From Pseudeuparius sepicola (lineage: Eukaryota > Arthropoda > Insecta > Coleoptera > Anthribidae): a stretch of DNA of 64,000 nucleotides. Position 1 is the first letter of the stretch, and each line of letters begins with the position of its first letter. This document shows, piece after piece, positions 47,860 to 57,829 of this stretch. The notes below the pieces were generated by a model. It saw nothing but the letters and a program-made list of their open reading frames with translations, did no database searches and had not been told where the DNA came from. A program made the translations under genes and the position numbers. The DNA lies in NCBI GenBank assembly GCA_963920635.1, contig OY987301.1, positions 57,976,560 through 58,040,559 on the forward strand. The letters run 5' to 3'.

Positions 47860-48809
47860 TACAGTGTGTCCCAATTTGATACTGGGCACCTCAGAAATAT
47901 AAATATGAAGGGCAAGGAAAACAAATGGTCTATATTTTTTTATCGGTAGTACCAAGGGAGAGTATCTCATAGGCGGTGGTATTTGGACGAGGTAATTATT
48001 TCGTGGCCTGCTATGATTTTTGAAAATAGCAAATTTTCAAGAAACCCCATTAGGGATTTTTTTACGACAAAATTTTATTAAGAAAACTTGTTCAGAATGA
48101 AAAACTGAGTAGATTTGCAAAATTTCAAAAGGCTAGGCCTACTTTGATTTTTAGATTTATCTCCCACTTTTTTCTTAAAAAAAGTGTCCTTTCTGGAGCA
48201 TTCACGTAAAAATTTTATTTTTTCACAATGATCAAGTTTCCTTAATAATATTTTGACGTGAAAGCTCCAGAAAGGACACATTTCTAAGAAAAAAGTGGGG
48301 AAAAAGGCCAAAAAGCTAAAAATCAAAGTAGGCCTATACTTTTGAAATTTTGCAATTCTACTTCTACTAGCTTTTTCGCCTTTTTCTTGGAAATGTGTCC
48401 TTTGTGGAGCTTTCACGTCAAAATATTATTATGGAAACTTGATCATTGTGAAAAAATATTTGACGCGAAGGTTCCAGAAAGAACACTTTTCTAAGAAAAA
48501 GTTGGGAGATAAATCTAAAAATCAAAGTAGGCCTAGCCTTTTGAAATTTTACGAATCTACTCAGTTTTTCATTCTGAACAAGTTTCCTTAATAACAGTTT
48601 GTCGTAAAAAAATCCCTAATGGGGTTTCTTGAAATTTAGCTATTTTAAAAAATCATAGCAGGCCATGAAATAATTGCCCCATCGAAATACCACCGCCTAT
48701 GAGATACTCTCCCTTAGGACTAGCAATAAAAAAATGGAGACCAGTTGTTGTTTTCCTTGTCCGTCATATAGTTCTGAGGTGTCCAGTATCAAATTGGGAC
48801 ACACTGTAT
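47860..48809. mobile_element. 0.95-kb foldback MITE with TACAGTGTGTCCCAATTTGA ends
   Basis: The left end pairs with TCAAATTGGGACACACTGTA at the right. The arms are complementary for about 250 bp (ATACTCTCCCTTAG/ GGGAGAGTATCTCAT; ATGGGGTTTCTTGAAAWTT). The centre holds further GTGTCC/GGACAC repeats with TCTAAGAAAAA, a nested hairpin family also seen near 25.8-26.1 kb. No coding capacity. Confidence 0.82.
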
Positions 48810-48838
48810 GGATCAATTATTTGATAGATATTATTTAA

Positions 48839-49222
48839 GACTCAATGCACGGCACGTACGTGGTGATTCAACATTTTGACCCATAAAATGGCTTTTTTCG
48901 GTCTGTAGCGAGCAACACGCATAATTTTAAACTTTTGGTCAATACAAATTTTAATCTAAGTAATTACTCACATTATGAGACAAAAATTATTTAAAAATAT
49001 TTATCACAATGCCAGTTATAAGGCTTATTGCGCAAATGCTAATAACGGCCATTGTGATAAATCTTTTTAAATAATTTTTGTCTCAAAATGTGAGCAATTA
49101 CTTAGATTAAAATTTGTATTGACCAAAAGTTTAAAATTATGCGTGTTGCTCTCCACAGATCGAAAAAATCCATTTTATGGGACAAAATATTGAATCACCA
49201 TGCACATGCTGTACATTGAGCC
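48839..49222. mobile_element. ~385-bp foldback element
   Basis: GACTCAATGCACGGCACGTACGTGGTGATTC-type sequence at the left pairs with GAATCACCATGCACATGCTGTACATTGAGCC at the right. The arms are nearly continuous to a ~40-bp centre near 49030 (AAAATTATTTAAAAA / TTTTTAAATAATTTT). Confidence 0.78.
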
Positions 49223-49224
49223 TT

Positions 49225-49735
49225 AAGTTCTCCTTATAGAATTGGAAACAACTTTTACTCTATACTAACTTACTTACAATTCCATATTGACTTCTATTTG
49301 GTAGTAAATATATTTTTCTTCAGAAAAATTATGAAAACTAGGATTAGGTAAATTTCTGTTATACGCACATATGACCGATTTCAACGAAATTTGGTAAACT
49401 TACGTATATTGAGGCGTAGATTAGGAAAATCAAAATGAAATTTGGGGCAGAGGCTTAGTTTTCGAGTTACACCTTTGTAAAATCGCTAGTTTCAGGGTAC
49501 TTGTTTTACAAACTGCCTGTACTGTTTGTATTTGACATTTATTTCCTCTTCTTCTTTTTATGTTTTCTGCTGGGTTTTATTCTTATTTCTAGTTACATGC
49601 AGTATGGAAAATTGACATTTATGTTGGTATAATTGTTGGCGCCAGGGCCTACTTTCATTTCAAATTTTAAATTTGGCAAAGTTATTCTTTTTTATCTCCT
49701 ATTATTGAGTTATAAAACGTCTATCTTACATTTTA
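49225..49735. other. 5' flank of Merlin transposase, nothing recognised
   Basis: AT-rich sequence. A short GGCGCCAGGGCCTACT patch (49638-49653) could be near the transposon end, but I could not match it to an inverted partner. Confidence 0.4.
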
Positions 49736-49737
49736 AA

Positions 49738-52700
49738 ATGAATTTAAAAAGCTACATAAGATTAGTATCCAATATCAATAACTTTGTACAGTTTCTGGTT
49801 AGTTTAGGAGTATTTCAAAATGAAATACTTTGCGAAAAATGTGGAGAAAATTATGTTCATTTAAATCCTATAAACATGAAATATAGATGTGGAAAAACGC
49901 TTAAGACAAAAAAAGGAAGAAGACAATGTGGTTTTTGGAAAAGTGCGCGCAAAAACACTTTTTTTGATGGAAAAATGAAATTGGACATAATTGGATTGTT
50001 CGTGGGATATTTTTTGTTAGTGCCACATCCTCGGTCAACATTTTTGAAGAGGGAATTAGAAATATCATTTGTTACCGTGGTAGATTGGAGCAATTTTTGC
50101 AGAGAGGTATGTATTTTATTTATTTAATCTTTGAAGAATGATTAAGTATTATTTCAAGTATTATTATATCAAAATAAATTACCTATATGCTCAAGAAATT
50201 ACATTGGTTAAATATAAAAAATTTAACAAAATTTCTAGTACATTTTAAAAAGCTACATAAGATTAGTATCCAATATCAATAACTTTGTACAGTTTCTGGT
50301 TAGTTTAGGAGTATTTCAAAATGAAATACTTTGCGAAAAATGTGGAGAAAGTTATGTTCATTTAAATCCTATAAACATGAAATATAGATGTGGAAAAACG
50401 CTTAAGACAAAAAAAGGAAGAAGACAATGTGGTTTTTGGAAAAGTGCGCGCAAAAACACTTTTTTTGATGGAAAAATGAAATTGGACATAATTGGATTGT
50501 TCGTGGGATATTTTTTGTTAGTGCCACATCCTCGGTCAACATTTTTGAAGAGGGAATTAGAAATATCATTTGTTACCGTGGTAGATTGGAGCAATTTTTG
50601 CAGAGAGGTATGTATTTTATTTATTTAATCTTTGAAGAATGATTAAGTATTATTTCAAGTATTATTATATCAAAATAAATTACCTATATGCTCAAGAAAT
50701 TACATTGGTTAAATATAAAAAATTTAACAAAATTTCTAGTACATATTTATATTCATATTTAAATTAAAACATAATTTACTTCCAGTTTGCTTACATAGGT
50801 ATATTAGGTACTTTCAATTTCGAACATCATAAATTATTCTACAAGATCATTTAGTGATTTTCATATACAAAATTTTAATAAGAATATTTGTTATGGGTCG
50901 CGGAAAATTGTTCGAAAACATTTGTTCGAATGACATTTGTTCTAAAAAGCATTTGTTCGAAAAAAACATGTCTTCGAAAAAACATTTGTTTGATTTAATA
51001 AGAGATATTTCCTTATCCTTCTCCAACTAGGAAAACATAGAAAAACATCTCGCAAAAGGGTAACAGAAGACTATAATATTACATAACTTTGAAAAGTATA
51101 TTTTGCCGCAAAATATACAGGGTGTCTCAAAAAACAGTGACTCTAACTTGCGGTCCAAATATACAGGGTGTCTAAAAAAAACATTTCCAAGACACCCTGT
51201 ATATTTTGTGTTTCAAAAACTGTGACTCGCCTGCGGCCAAACCTACTCCTCTGACGGATTCCAAAGAAGCTACAAACCGAGATGCCTCTTATTCAAGCAG
51301 TGTTACAGTGCATGTGCTGCCAGACCGCGTTCTTACTGCCAGGCTTTCACATTGTCGGAAAGGATTCCTACTTTTCAAAGATAGGTATGTAACATAATTG
51401 GATTATTGTGAGGGTGAGAATTATTATTATTATCTCGACTTAGCCAAAAGGCATTCGCACTCCCTCTATGGGGAACATTCACTCAGATCCCGGGTATCCC
51501 GGATACCAAAAGGATCTGGCTCGGACGAGACCCTTGCCATGTTATCGGGCCTTAGGTGACATTGATGTTGTTGGACGATCCTGCATTCCCCATGAATTTC
51601 CTGACGGTTCGGGCTGTCGCAAGTAGTACCGCTTTCTGCATGGACCTGTAAAGACTATCAGTTAGACCCAGCTCCTTGATGTTTCTCAGCAAACTTTTTG
51701 GTATAACACCAGTTGTTGACATGATGATTGGAATCGTCTTTACGTTCTCCATTTCCCATTATTATTATTAATATTATTATTATTATCATTATTATAGTCT
51801 TCTCTTACTCTTTTGAGAGATTTTTTCTGTTTTCCTAGTTGGCATAGGATACGGAAGTATCTCTTATTAAATTAAACAAATGTTGTTTTTTTTTCGAACA
51901 AATGTTTTTCGAACAAATGTCATTTGAACAAATGTTTTTTCGAACCATTGTTTTCGAACAATTTTCCGCAACCCATTTGTCATAATAAATCTATTGTTCT
52001 AAAAGGGTTGATCGACTATAACACGTCACAAATGGCCAACAATGCAAATTTGCATTGTTGGCCATTTGTGACGTGCATTGCTTTTTGTTTTATACGAAGT
52101 ATATATAATTGTATTTAGTAGCCATATCAGGCTAAATAAAGCATATGTTACTACTACTACTACCTACCTACCTATATAATATATATTTAAGGTATGTATA
52201 GAATGGTGTCTACGCCACACTAACAAAAAAATTGGTGGTGAGGGCAAAATTGTCGAAATAGACGAGGCAAAAATTGGCAAACGCAAATTTCATAAAGGTC
52301 GAATCATTGAAGGTCAATGGATTTTTGGGGGTATTGAGAGGGGAACAAGAAATATGTTTCTAGTTCCAGTTGAAGAAAGAGGCAAGGATACATTGTTATC
52401 TGTAATTAAGCAGTATATTTTGCCTAAAACGACCATAATATCAGACTGTTGGAAATCTTATAATTGCCTTACCAACGAGGGTTATACTCACTTGACAGTT
52501 AATCACTCAATCAATTTTGTGGATCCAGAAACAGGTATTTTTTCTAAATAATAATAATAATGATAATAATAATTAAACAATAGTGTGTTGTTTTATCAAG
52601 GACTTTGTCATCTCTATAATTTCAGGGGCATATACTCAAAACATAGAGCGCATGTGGAGGGAGGTAAAATCGAATATACCTCGATATGGCATCAGAAAAT

Positions 52701-52804
52701 ACCATTATGTTGGATATCTTTCAGAATTTATTTTTAAGAGAAGTGTTTTGCCGGAAAATATAATTGAAAAGTTCTTTAGAACGACAAAAAACATGTACAA
52801 ATAA
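49738..52804 (+). CDS. Merlin-type (IS1595/ISXO2-like) transposase, three exons
   Basis: Exon 1 is 49738-50106 (donor GAG|GTATGT), exon 2 is 52192-52534 (acceptor TTTAAG|GTATG, donor ACAG|GTATTT), and exon 3 is 52626-52804 (acceptor TTTCAG|GGGCA). Phases agree and give about 296 residues. Exon 1 has a zinc-ribbon-like set (C-E-K-C, later C-G and C-G-F). The catalytic core holds the first acid in EIDEAKIGKRK, the second in ISDCWKSY and the E in QNIERMWREVK, as in IS1016/Merlin enzymes. It would cut and paste its element in the nucleus. An extra copy of exon 1 and a large foldback lie in intron 1. No frame break is visible, but the 2-kb intron is unusual. Confidence 0.8.
49744..50745 (+). repeat. 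501-bp tandem duplication carrying exon 1 of the transposase
   Basis: 49744-50244 and 50245-50745 are near-identical head to tail (GCTACATAAG at 49751 and 50252), with a visible A/G difference in GAAAATTATG versus GAAAGTTATG. The second unit contains exon 1 and its donor but lacks the first few codons with the start Met. It could be a very recent duplication or an assembly duplication. Confidence 0.92.
50893..51976. mobile_element. 1.1-kb foldback element rich in TTCGAACAAATG
   Basis: TGGGTCGCGGAAAATTGTTC at the left pairs with GAACAATTTTCCGCAACCCA at the right. The arms are about 190 bp and carry six or more copies of CATTTGTTCGAA / TTCGAACAAATG, then GATAAGGAAATATCTCTTATT / AATAAGAGATATTTCC-like blocks. 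The flanks TTTGTTA / TTTGTCA hint at a ~7-bp target duplication. The interior holds LINE debris (51405-51770) and fragments of TACAGGGTGTCT MITEs (51115-51215). It sits in intron 1 of the transposase. Confidence 0.78.
51552..51752 (-). pseudogene. C-terminal fragment of a non-LTR retrotransposon polyprotein
   Basis: The translation (66 residues) with I-P-I-I-M-S-T-T-G-V-I-P-K-S-L near residue 7 and A-R-T-V-R-K-F-M near residue 47 resembles the conserved tail after the reverse-transcriptase domain of LINE polyproteins. The upstream polymerase part is absent. ATT-rich tracts flank it on both sides. Family assignment below LINE level is not possible. Confidence 0.5.
52022..52075. repeat. perfect 54-bp palindrome
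   Basis: 52022-52048 is the exact reverse complement of 52049-52075, with no loop; the centre is GCAAATTTGC. It lies in intron 1 of the Merlin gene shortly upstream of exon 2. Confidence 0.95.
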
Positions 52805-52874
52805 TAATATGGTTACTCATTTCTATTGTTATTTTGTATTCAATGTTGTTGATGTTTAAATTCTTATAGTATGT

Positions 52875-53235
52875 ATTAGTACACATAGTAAATCGAGCAA
52901 CTCTTACGCTTGGCGTAAAGAAGAGCACGTGACTTGAGATATACGCTAGGGCCGCACCGAGGCACAACCTTTATTTAATTTTAGTTTTACAATTTTTTAC
53001 ATCAAAATATTTCGAAAAAGAATTATTGGCTTAATTAAAATGGCTCAAAACATCGATAAAATTATTTGTGGCAGTGTCTAAATAGCTGAAAACAACAAGA
53101 TAAAACCGCACAACTACACTTTTGCGATCGAGTACGTCCCTGTTACCAAGTCGGGTGAAATTTTATAGTCTACCGACCAATCGCGGAACGTCATTGAACA
53201 CATGGTTTTATTTACGCCAGGCATATGGATTGCTC
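52875..53235 (-). repeat. gypsy-type LTR copy in reverse orientation
   Basis: In reverse complement it matches 47446-47660: the CCTGGCGTAAATAAA start, GATCGCAAAAGTGT...TGCGGTTTTATCTTGTTG, and TAGACACTGCCACAAATAATTTTATCG. No internal retrotransposon sequence is attached, so it looks like a solo LTR. Confidence 0.65.
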
Positions 53236-53399
53236 AATTTTAGTATAGGTGTGATATTTTTAGTAAAATATTTTGCAATTTATCATCTGTTGAAGACAGT
53301 CTTTTTGTTCAGTAGGGGTATATGCGGCGCAATTCGTTGGTGCCTCTTTAAAGAATCAGAGTCGGCCTCTACCTCTTATTAGACCTCTGCTGCACCTAA

Positions 53400-54290
53400 A
53401 AAAATATTTTTTTCTCTCCTTTCTTCAAAAGATATCCCATCATTATCGACTGTTACCAAAAGGGAGCATGCCCCCTTTTTTTTCATACGGCAGCGCCCAT
53501 CACTGCTGGCTGCCTCCGTAAAGGGTGTATGCCTCCTTTTTTTCATATGGCAGCGCCCATCGTTGCCAACTTCCACCTTCAGGGGTGTATGCCCCCTTCT
53601 TTTTTCTTACGGCAGCGCACATCGGTGCCGACTGCCACCATAAGGGGAATATATCTCTTTTTTCAGGTGGCAGCACTCATCGTTACCGGCTTCTACCTTA
53701 AGGGGCGTATGCCCCTTTCTTTTTTCATACGGCAGCGCCCATCAGTGCCGACTGCCACCTTAAGGGGCATATGCCCCTTCCTTTTTCATACGGCAGCGCC
53801 CATCGTTGCAGACTTCCACCGTAAAATGTGTATGGCCCCTTCCTTTTTTATACGGCATCATTGCAACTTCCGCCTTAAGGGGCATACACTCCTTACGGTG
53901 GCAGTCGGCACCGATGGGCACTACCGTATGCAAAAAGAAGGGGGCATACGCCCCTGAAGGTGGAAGTCGGCAACGATGGGCGCTGCCGTATGAAAAAAGA
54001 AGGGGGCATAGCCCCTTAAGGTGGCAGTCGGCACTGATGGGTGCTGCTGTATGAAAAAAAAGGAGCACAAGCCCCTTATCCTTGCAACGATGGGCACTTA
54101 TGAACAAAAAATGGTTACCTATTTGTTTATTGAGGCATTGGGTGATGGGAAAGAAGGTGCACCTTCAGCTGTATATGGCTGCCTTTTTCATAGCTACTTG
54201 GGACGATGGATGCTGCCGACAGTACAAAGAAGAGTGAACCAACTTGAAGATGATGGTCCCTGCCGTATAAAAAAGAACGTACACCAGATT
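53400..54290. repeat. 61-bp tandem array that inverts in the middle
   Basis: About seven plus-oriented units with CATACGGCAGCGCCCATCG, ACTTCCACCTTAAGGGG and CATATGCCCC (near 53490, 53551, 53612, 53669, 53731, 53792, 53852) are followed from about 53885 by four to five units in reverse orientation (CGATGGGCGCTGCCGTATG). The whole array can fold into a large hairpin. Long open frames cross it on both strands because the unit plus its drift avoid stops; I do not call them genes. Confidence 0.9.
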
Positions 54291-54294
54291 TTCG

Positions 54295-54620
54295 TATTCA
54301 GCCAAAAAGAAAGCAATACAAATCTTTAATTTGCCGCAAATTCTTTCCTAAAGACGTAATTAAATAAAAGCTAAATATTGCTAAAAGCCAATAATTGCAA
54401 TGAATAATTTTTTTCTTGATTGGGGATTTTCTGACATAAGCAAAATATAACCTAACTTTTTGATATTTTGTGGTGACACTGACATGTGTCAAAAATCATA
54501 AAAACAGTTAGTAGAGATACTAAGAGAGCACCAGACCAGACTTGTCGAAACCTGTCTGGTCTGGTACTCTCCTAGGTTTTGCCCGTCTCCCCACTCTCTC
54601 CCCACTCCTATTGAAACAGC
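54295..54620. other. region left of the first Polinton-like gene
   Basis: AT-rich then mixed sequence. A short inverted pair AGACCAGACTTGTCG / ACCTGTCTGGTCTGGT at 54531-54564 forms a hairpin just upstream of the promoter. The left boundary of the mobile element could not be located. Confidence 0.4.
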
Positions 54621-54655
54621 TATATAGGAGAGGTTCAACTAAGATCTCATCAGAC
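54621..54655 (+). promoter_or_regulatory. TATA plus initiator promoter of the OB-like gene
   Basis: TATATAGG starts at 54621 and a TCAG initiator lies at 54650-54653, about 30 bp downstream. The CTATATAGG word is repeated in front of the polymerase gene at 58672. Confidence 0.65.
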
Positions 54656-54673
54656 ACGCAGATCATTTACAAC

Positions 54674-54961
54674 ATGTCCTTCTTAAATAGTTTAAACAAT
54701 TTGCTGGTGAAAAATCTGGTGAATGTTCGAGATTTGGAAGTAAATAAAAAATTTGAGATCCAGTGTTTTAAGAGAATAAATACCAAGTTTGGGGAAAAGG
54801 TAGTGGTGGAATTTGCCGACTTCAAGACCATCCTGCCTCAGCGTTTTACGGAGCAATTAACTCAAGAGCGAATTGACGAATTGAATGGTGACAAAAGGTA
54901 TTTTTTAACAAGCTTGGGGCCCGTCGGCAAGACTACAAATATTATATTTTCTGAAGCATGA
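54674..54961 (+). CDS. small OB-fold-like protein of the Polinton-like element
   Basis: Reading open from 54542, but the ATG at 54674 follows the TATA (54621) and TCAG initiator, so I take it as the start; 95 residues. After an N-terminal amphipathic helix (SLNNLLVKNL) come alternating strand-like segments (KFEIQCFKRI, EKVVVEFADF) around a T-K-F-G-E-K turn, then a leucine/arginine helix. The pattern resembles small single-stranded-DNA-binding OB proteins and would suit a self-synthesising element that needs ssDNA coating beside its polymerase. The family is recognised only by pattern, not proven. The TGA stop overlaps the ATG of the next micro-ORF. Confidence 0.6.
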   Translation: MSFLNSLNNLLVKNLVNVRDLEVNKKFEIQCFKRINTKFGEKVVVEFADFKTILPQRFTEQLTQERIDELNGDKRYFLTSLGPVGKTTNIIFSEA

Positions 54962-55059
54962 GCGAGAGACTGCGGCGATATATGGAGGCACTCGAAGAGC
55001 TGAGACGCTTGATTATTATGTATGAACTAACTAAAAAGTTTAGAAATGTAAAGTTGTGA
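54958..55059 (+). CDS. 33-residue helical micro-ORF overlapping the previous stop (ATGA)
   Basis: The ATG at 54958 shares bases with the TGA of the OB-like gene. The product is a short charged helix rich in Arg, Glu and Leu (M-S-E-R-L-R-R-Y-M-E-A-L-E-E-L-R-R-L start) and stops at 55057-55059, immediately before AATAAA at 55061. An ATGA overlap is the arrangement used for termination-reinitiation in viruses. No family recognised. It could also be 3' UTR. Confidence 0.4.
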   Translation: MSERLRRYMEALEELRRLIIMYELTKKFRNVKL

Positions 55060-55060
55060 A

Positions 55061-55377
55061 AATAAAAAATATTATTTGTTTGTGTGTTTTTTACTACAAA
55101 TCCCAATATTGTCTGGGCACAGATATTCTGATTTTAAACAAATCATAAAAAAAATGCCTAGCGAATTTCCCAAGGACAGTGAGAAAATATTCTACATAAT
55201 ATCCAATTAGACAATTGCTCTAAGAATATGCAAAAAAAAAGTAAAACATTTTTTGAAAAAGTAATTTTTATTTTTTTATTTAAAAAAATAAAACCAATTG
55301 CCAATTGCTTTAATTGCCACTTAGCCACTTGGCCCCCTTGGCCCCCCTCCCCCCATTAGTTTTGTTTTCAGTGCTCT
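55061..55377. other. poly(A) signal and AT-rich spacer
   Basis: AATAAA at 55061-55066 closes the first transcription unit. The rest is AT-rich, followed by a C-rich run (55330-55356). Confidence 0.5.
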
Positions 55378-55453
55378 GAAATACCCGGGGATTGAACCCG
55401 AGACACCTAGCTGGTAGCAAAAGACGCTTGTCTCTTAACCACGGCTGTATTTC
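55378..55453 (-). tRNA. tRNA-like sequence, degenerate, Lys(CUU)-like
   Basis: The 76-nt minus-strand segment has a perfect 7-bp acceptor pair (GAAATAC / GTATTTC), a 5-bp T stem with the loop TTCAATC (B box GGTTCAATCC), and an A-box-like TGGTTAAGAG. The anticodon loop can be drawn as GUCUUUU (CUU) on only a 3-bp stem, and the D arm is poor. GAGACA / TGTCTC can pair instead. No T-run terminator follows. It is either a tRNA pseudogene/SINE head or a tRNA-like structure carried by the element. Confidence 0.4.
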
Positions 55454-55739
55454 CAAAGGGGTTTCTTGAAAATTTCTACCCTTTCTTATTCAGGTAGCGC
55501 GTTGAAGTCGCCTGCTTGGGGTATGCAACGTGGGTGGGCCAGTAGGAGAAAGTATCAAACGCCGCGCTGCGGTGGTACAGTCAGCGGTACCGCTTCTCGG
55601 GGGATGCTGCCGCGGGCGTGCCGAGGGTACAGTCTAGTCGGACGCTAGAATACCGCTCAGTCGGGGCTCCTCCGGTACAGTCCAGACAGGCAGGTAGAAT
55701 AACCGCGCTTCGAACTGGACTCGACCTTACGGTCTTGGG

Positions 55740-56530
55740 TTGACTATGGCTTATTTTTTGGGCCCTTTATGGTTGTGTTATACAAAATTATTCGATATTT
55801 ACAAATTTATTATAAAAATAGTTTTTTCTTTATGGTATTTTCAGAGAGTTCTATGGTATACAGAGTGTTTAACTCGGCGCTCTCATTCCAGAAGGTGGCG
55901 GACACGCGCCACGCGCTCCATCGAAGGTCGAGGCGCGGTTCCAGTCGACGTGCGGTACAGACGACGCTTCGGGCTGGAAGCTGTGGTCTTGGGTTGATTA
56001 AAACTTATTTTTTGAACACTTTATGGTTGAGTTATATAAAATTATTCACTATTTATTATAAAAATCGTTTTTCGTTATATTTTCAGAGAGTTCTATGGTA
56101 TACAGAGTGTTTAACTCAGCGCTCTCCAGACTAATTATATTGGTTTCTATGCTTAAGAAACATTCTTGAAAATTAACTGGGGGCGACTATAGTTTATTTT
56201 TGAAAACATTACGGCTGTGTTATACAAATTATTCTCTATTTATTATAAAAAACGTTTTTCTTTATATTTTCAGAGAGTTCTATGGTATACAGAGTGTTTA
56301 ACTCAGCGCTCTCCAGACTAATTATATTGGTTTCTATGCTTAAGAAACATTCTTGAAAATTAACTGGGGGCGACTATAGTTTATTTTGAAAACTTTACGG
56401 CTGTGTTATACAAATTATTCTCTATTTATTATAAAAATAGTTTTTTCTTTATATTTTCAGAGTTCTATGGTATACAGAGTGTTTGACTGAGCGCTCTCCA
56501 GACTAATTATATTGGTTTCTTTGTTTAAGA
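55740..56530 (+). repeat. four ~187-bp tandem units with splice-acceptor-like sites
   Basis: Units carry TTACGGCTGTGTTATACAAA, TTCTCTATTTATTATAAAAA, a TTTATATTTTCAGAG acceptor-like site, TTCTATGGTATACAGAGTGT and GCGCTCTCCAGACTAATTA. The TATACAGAGTGTTT anchor lies near 55856, 56099, 56286 and 56470. The first unit contains an extra GC-rich piece (55880-55990). The repeated T-tract plus CAG could be alternative 3' splice sites. Confidence 0.85.
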
Positions 56531-56725
56531 AACTGGAAAAGAAAGGCTCAGAATGATTTTGTTAGATATTTAATGTGTGGAATGAAACAAGAGAAATATA
56601 TTTATGTTTTATATTAAAAAAATATATATATACAATAAACACTAATTTCTAAATATATACACACTTACATCTAATTGGATAAAATAATGAAACTTATCTA
56701 TACATATACGTATAACTAAATATAT

Positions 56726-57553
56726 TTAGGGGATATTTTTTTTCATGCGTTCAAGTTTTTCAACTTCATTCATACATGAGGCACGCCCTTCTTTCGCACG
56801 ATTATAAATGGCTTTTATTTTCAACATCCTCTTTTCACATTCATCCCACTCCCTTTGCATTCGATTCATCACACATTCAAACCTTCTCTTTTTTTCGTTT
56901 GCGTTTGAAATGCCCCCATCTGCCAACTCTCTCATATTCATAAATACTTCACTCACACTTTGATGCTGCTCACAAATCTCCCCTTTTCATTTAGCATTGT
57001 CAAATTCTTTCCCCCACGCGTTGTCTGTGACTCCTGGGAGGGTCGCTTCGCTACCAAATCGTCTGCCTCGTCGCTTAACCTCTTGCATGACGACCGCGAT
57101 GAAGCCCTGGAGCCCCCACACCGGCTTTGATTATCTATCTGTGAGGAAGAAACCTTATTTGAAAATAGCGAATTTTATAAATGTTAGCTTACCTTTGACG
57201 ATGCTGCCGGTGATGGAAGACGTCCAACTTCAAAATCGGAACCATAATCATCAAGAGCCATGTCGCAGAGTTGCTGGTTGGTGAGCCCTGCGATGAATGG
57301 CTCCTCCAGCAGACTCAACACGCTTGAGTTGAGATTGGGCAGCTATGAAAGGAAAACATTATATGGGAAAATACTGATTAATGCAAACTTACAGGTTCGG
57401 GGCAAATTGACGCCACAGCGTTGACCGTCTCGTCGGCACTCCGAGTTGGCTACAAGTAAATGGGTTCAATGAGAATTGAATGAGAAATTAAATTAAAAAA
57501 CTTACAGCTACCAAACGGCAATCACTTAGAATTTTAATTTTGGATGATTCCAT
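56726..57553 (-). CDS. minus-strand four-exon gene of the Polinton-like element
   Basis: Starting at the ATG 57553, exon 1 is 57553-57506, exon 2 57449-57393, exon 3 57342-57193, exon 4 from 57138. All introns are short (55-58 bp), have GTAAGT/GTAAGC donors and AG acceptors, and interrupt in phase 0. The reading frame (146 codons) passes all three junctions and ends at 56955-56953. It gives a protein with an acidic centre (L-E-E-P-F, D-D-Y-G-S-D-F-E) and a basic Ser/Arg/Lys-rich tail, like a small nuclear regulator. A charged coiled-coil frame (56956-56726; M-N-R-M-Q-R-E-W-D-E) follows in another phase and may be the true C-terminus after a frameshift. Function unknown; the junction agreement is strong evidence for a real gene. 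Confidence 0.6.
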
Positions 57554-57829
57554 ACTGTTCAAAGCGACGAAGCACAGGTGAACTGAGTAAAAGCGGTTCG
57601 GAACACGACTGTGAAACACGGGTGAACTGAAGAGGAAACGCGCCACGCATCGTGTGTATATCGGAACAGTGTTGCCAGTTTGGTAGATTTTTCCTGAACG
57701 TTAGGGAGACCCGCCCACCGGAGGCAACGTTGTCAGATTACCGAAAGTCCCCACCAACCCCGCCCCATCAGTGCCCTCCTACATGGTACCGCCCACATCC
57801 CTTCTTTCCGCATAGTAAGAAGTATTGGA

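Noticed and set aside
53400..54290. CRISPR-like appearance of regularly spaced repeats
   Set aside because: The units are contiguous diverged tandem repeats with no unique spacers, and the DNA is animal nuclear sequence.
53529..54329. Several 80-140-codon frames across the 61-bp array
   Set aside because: They read the tandem repeat on both strands; the peptide repeats simply mirror the DNA unit.
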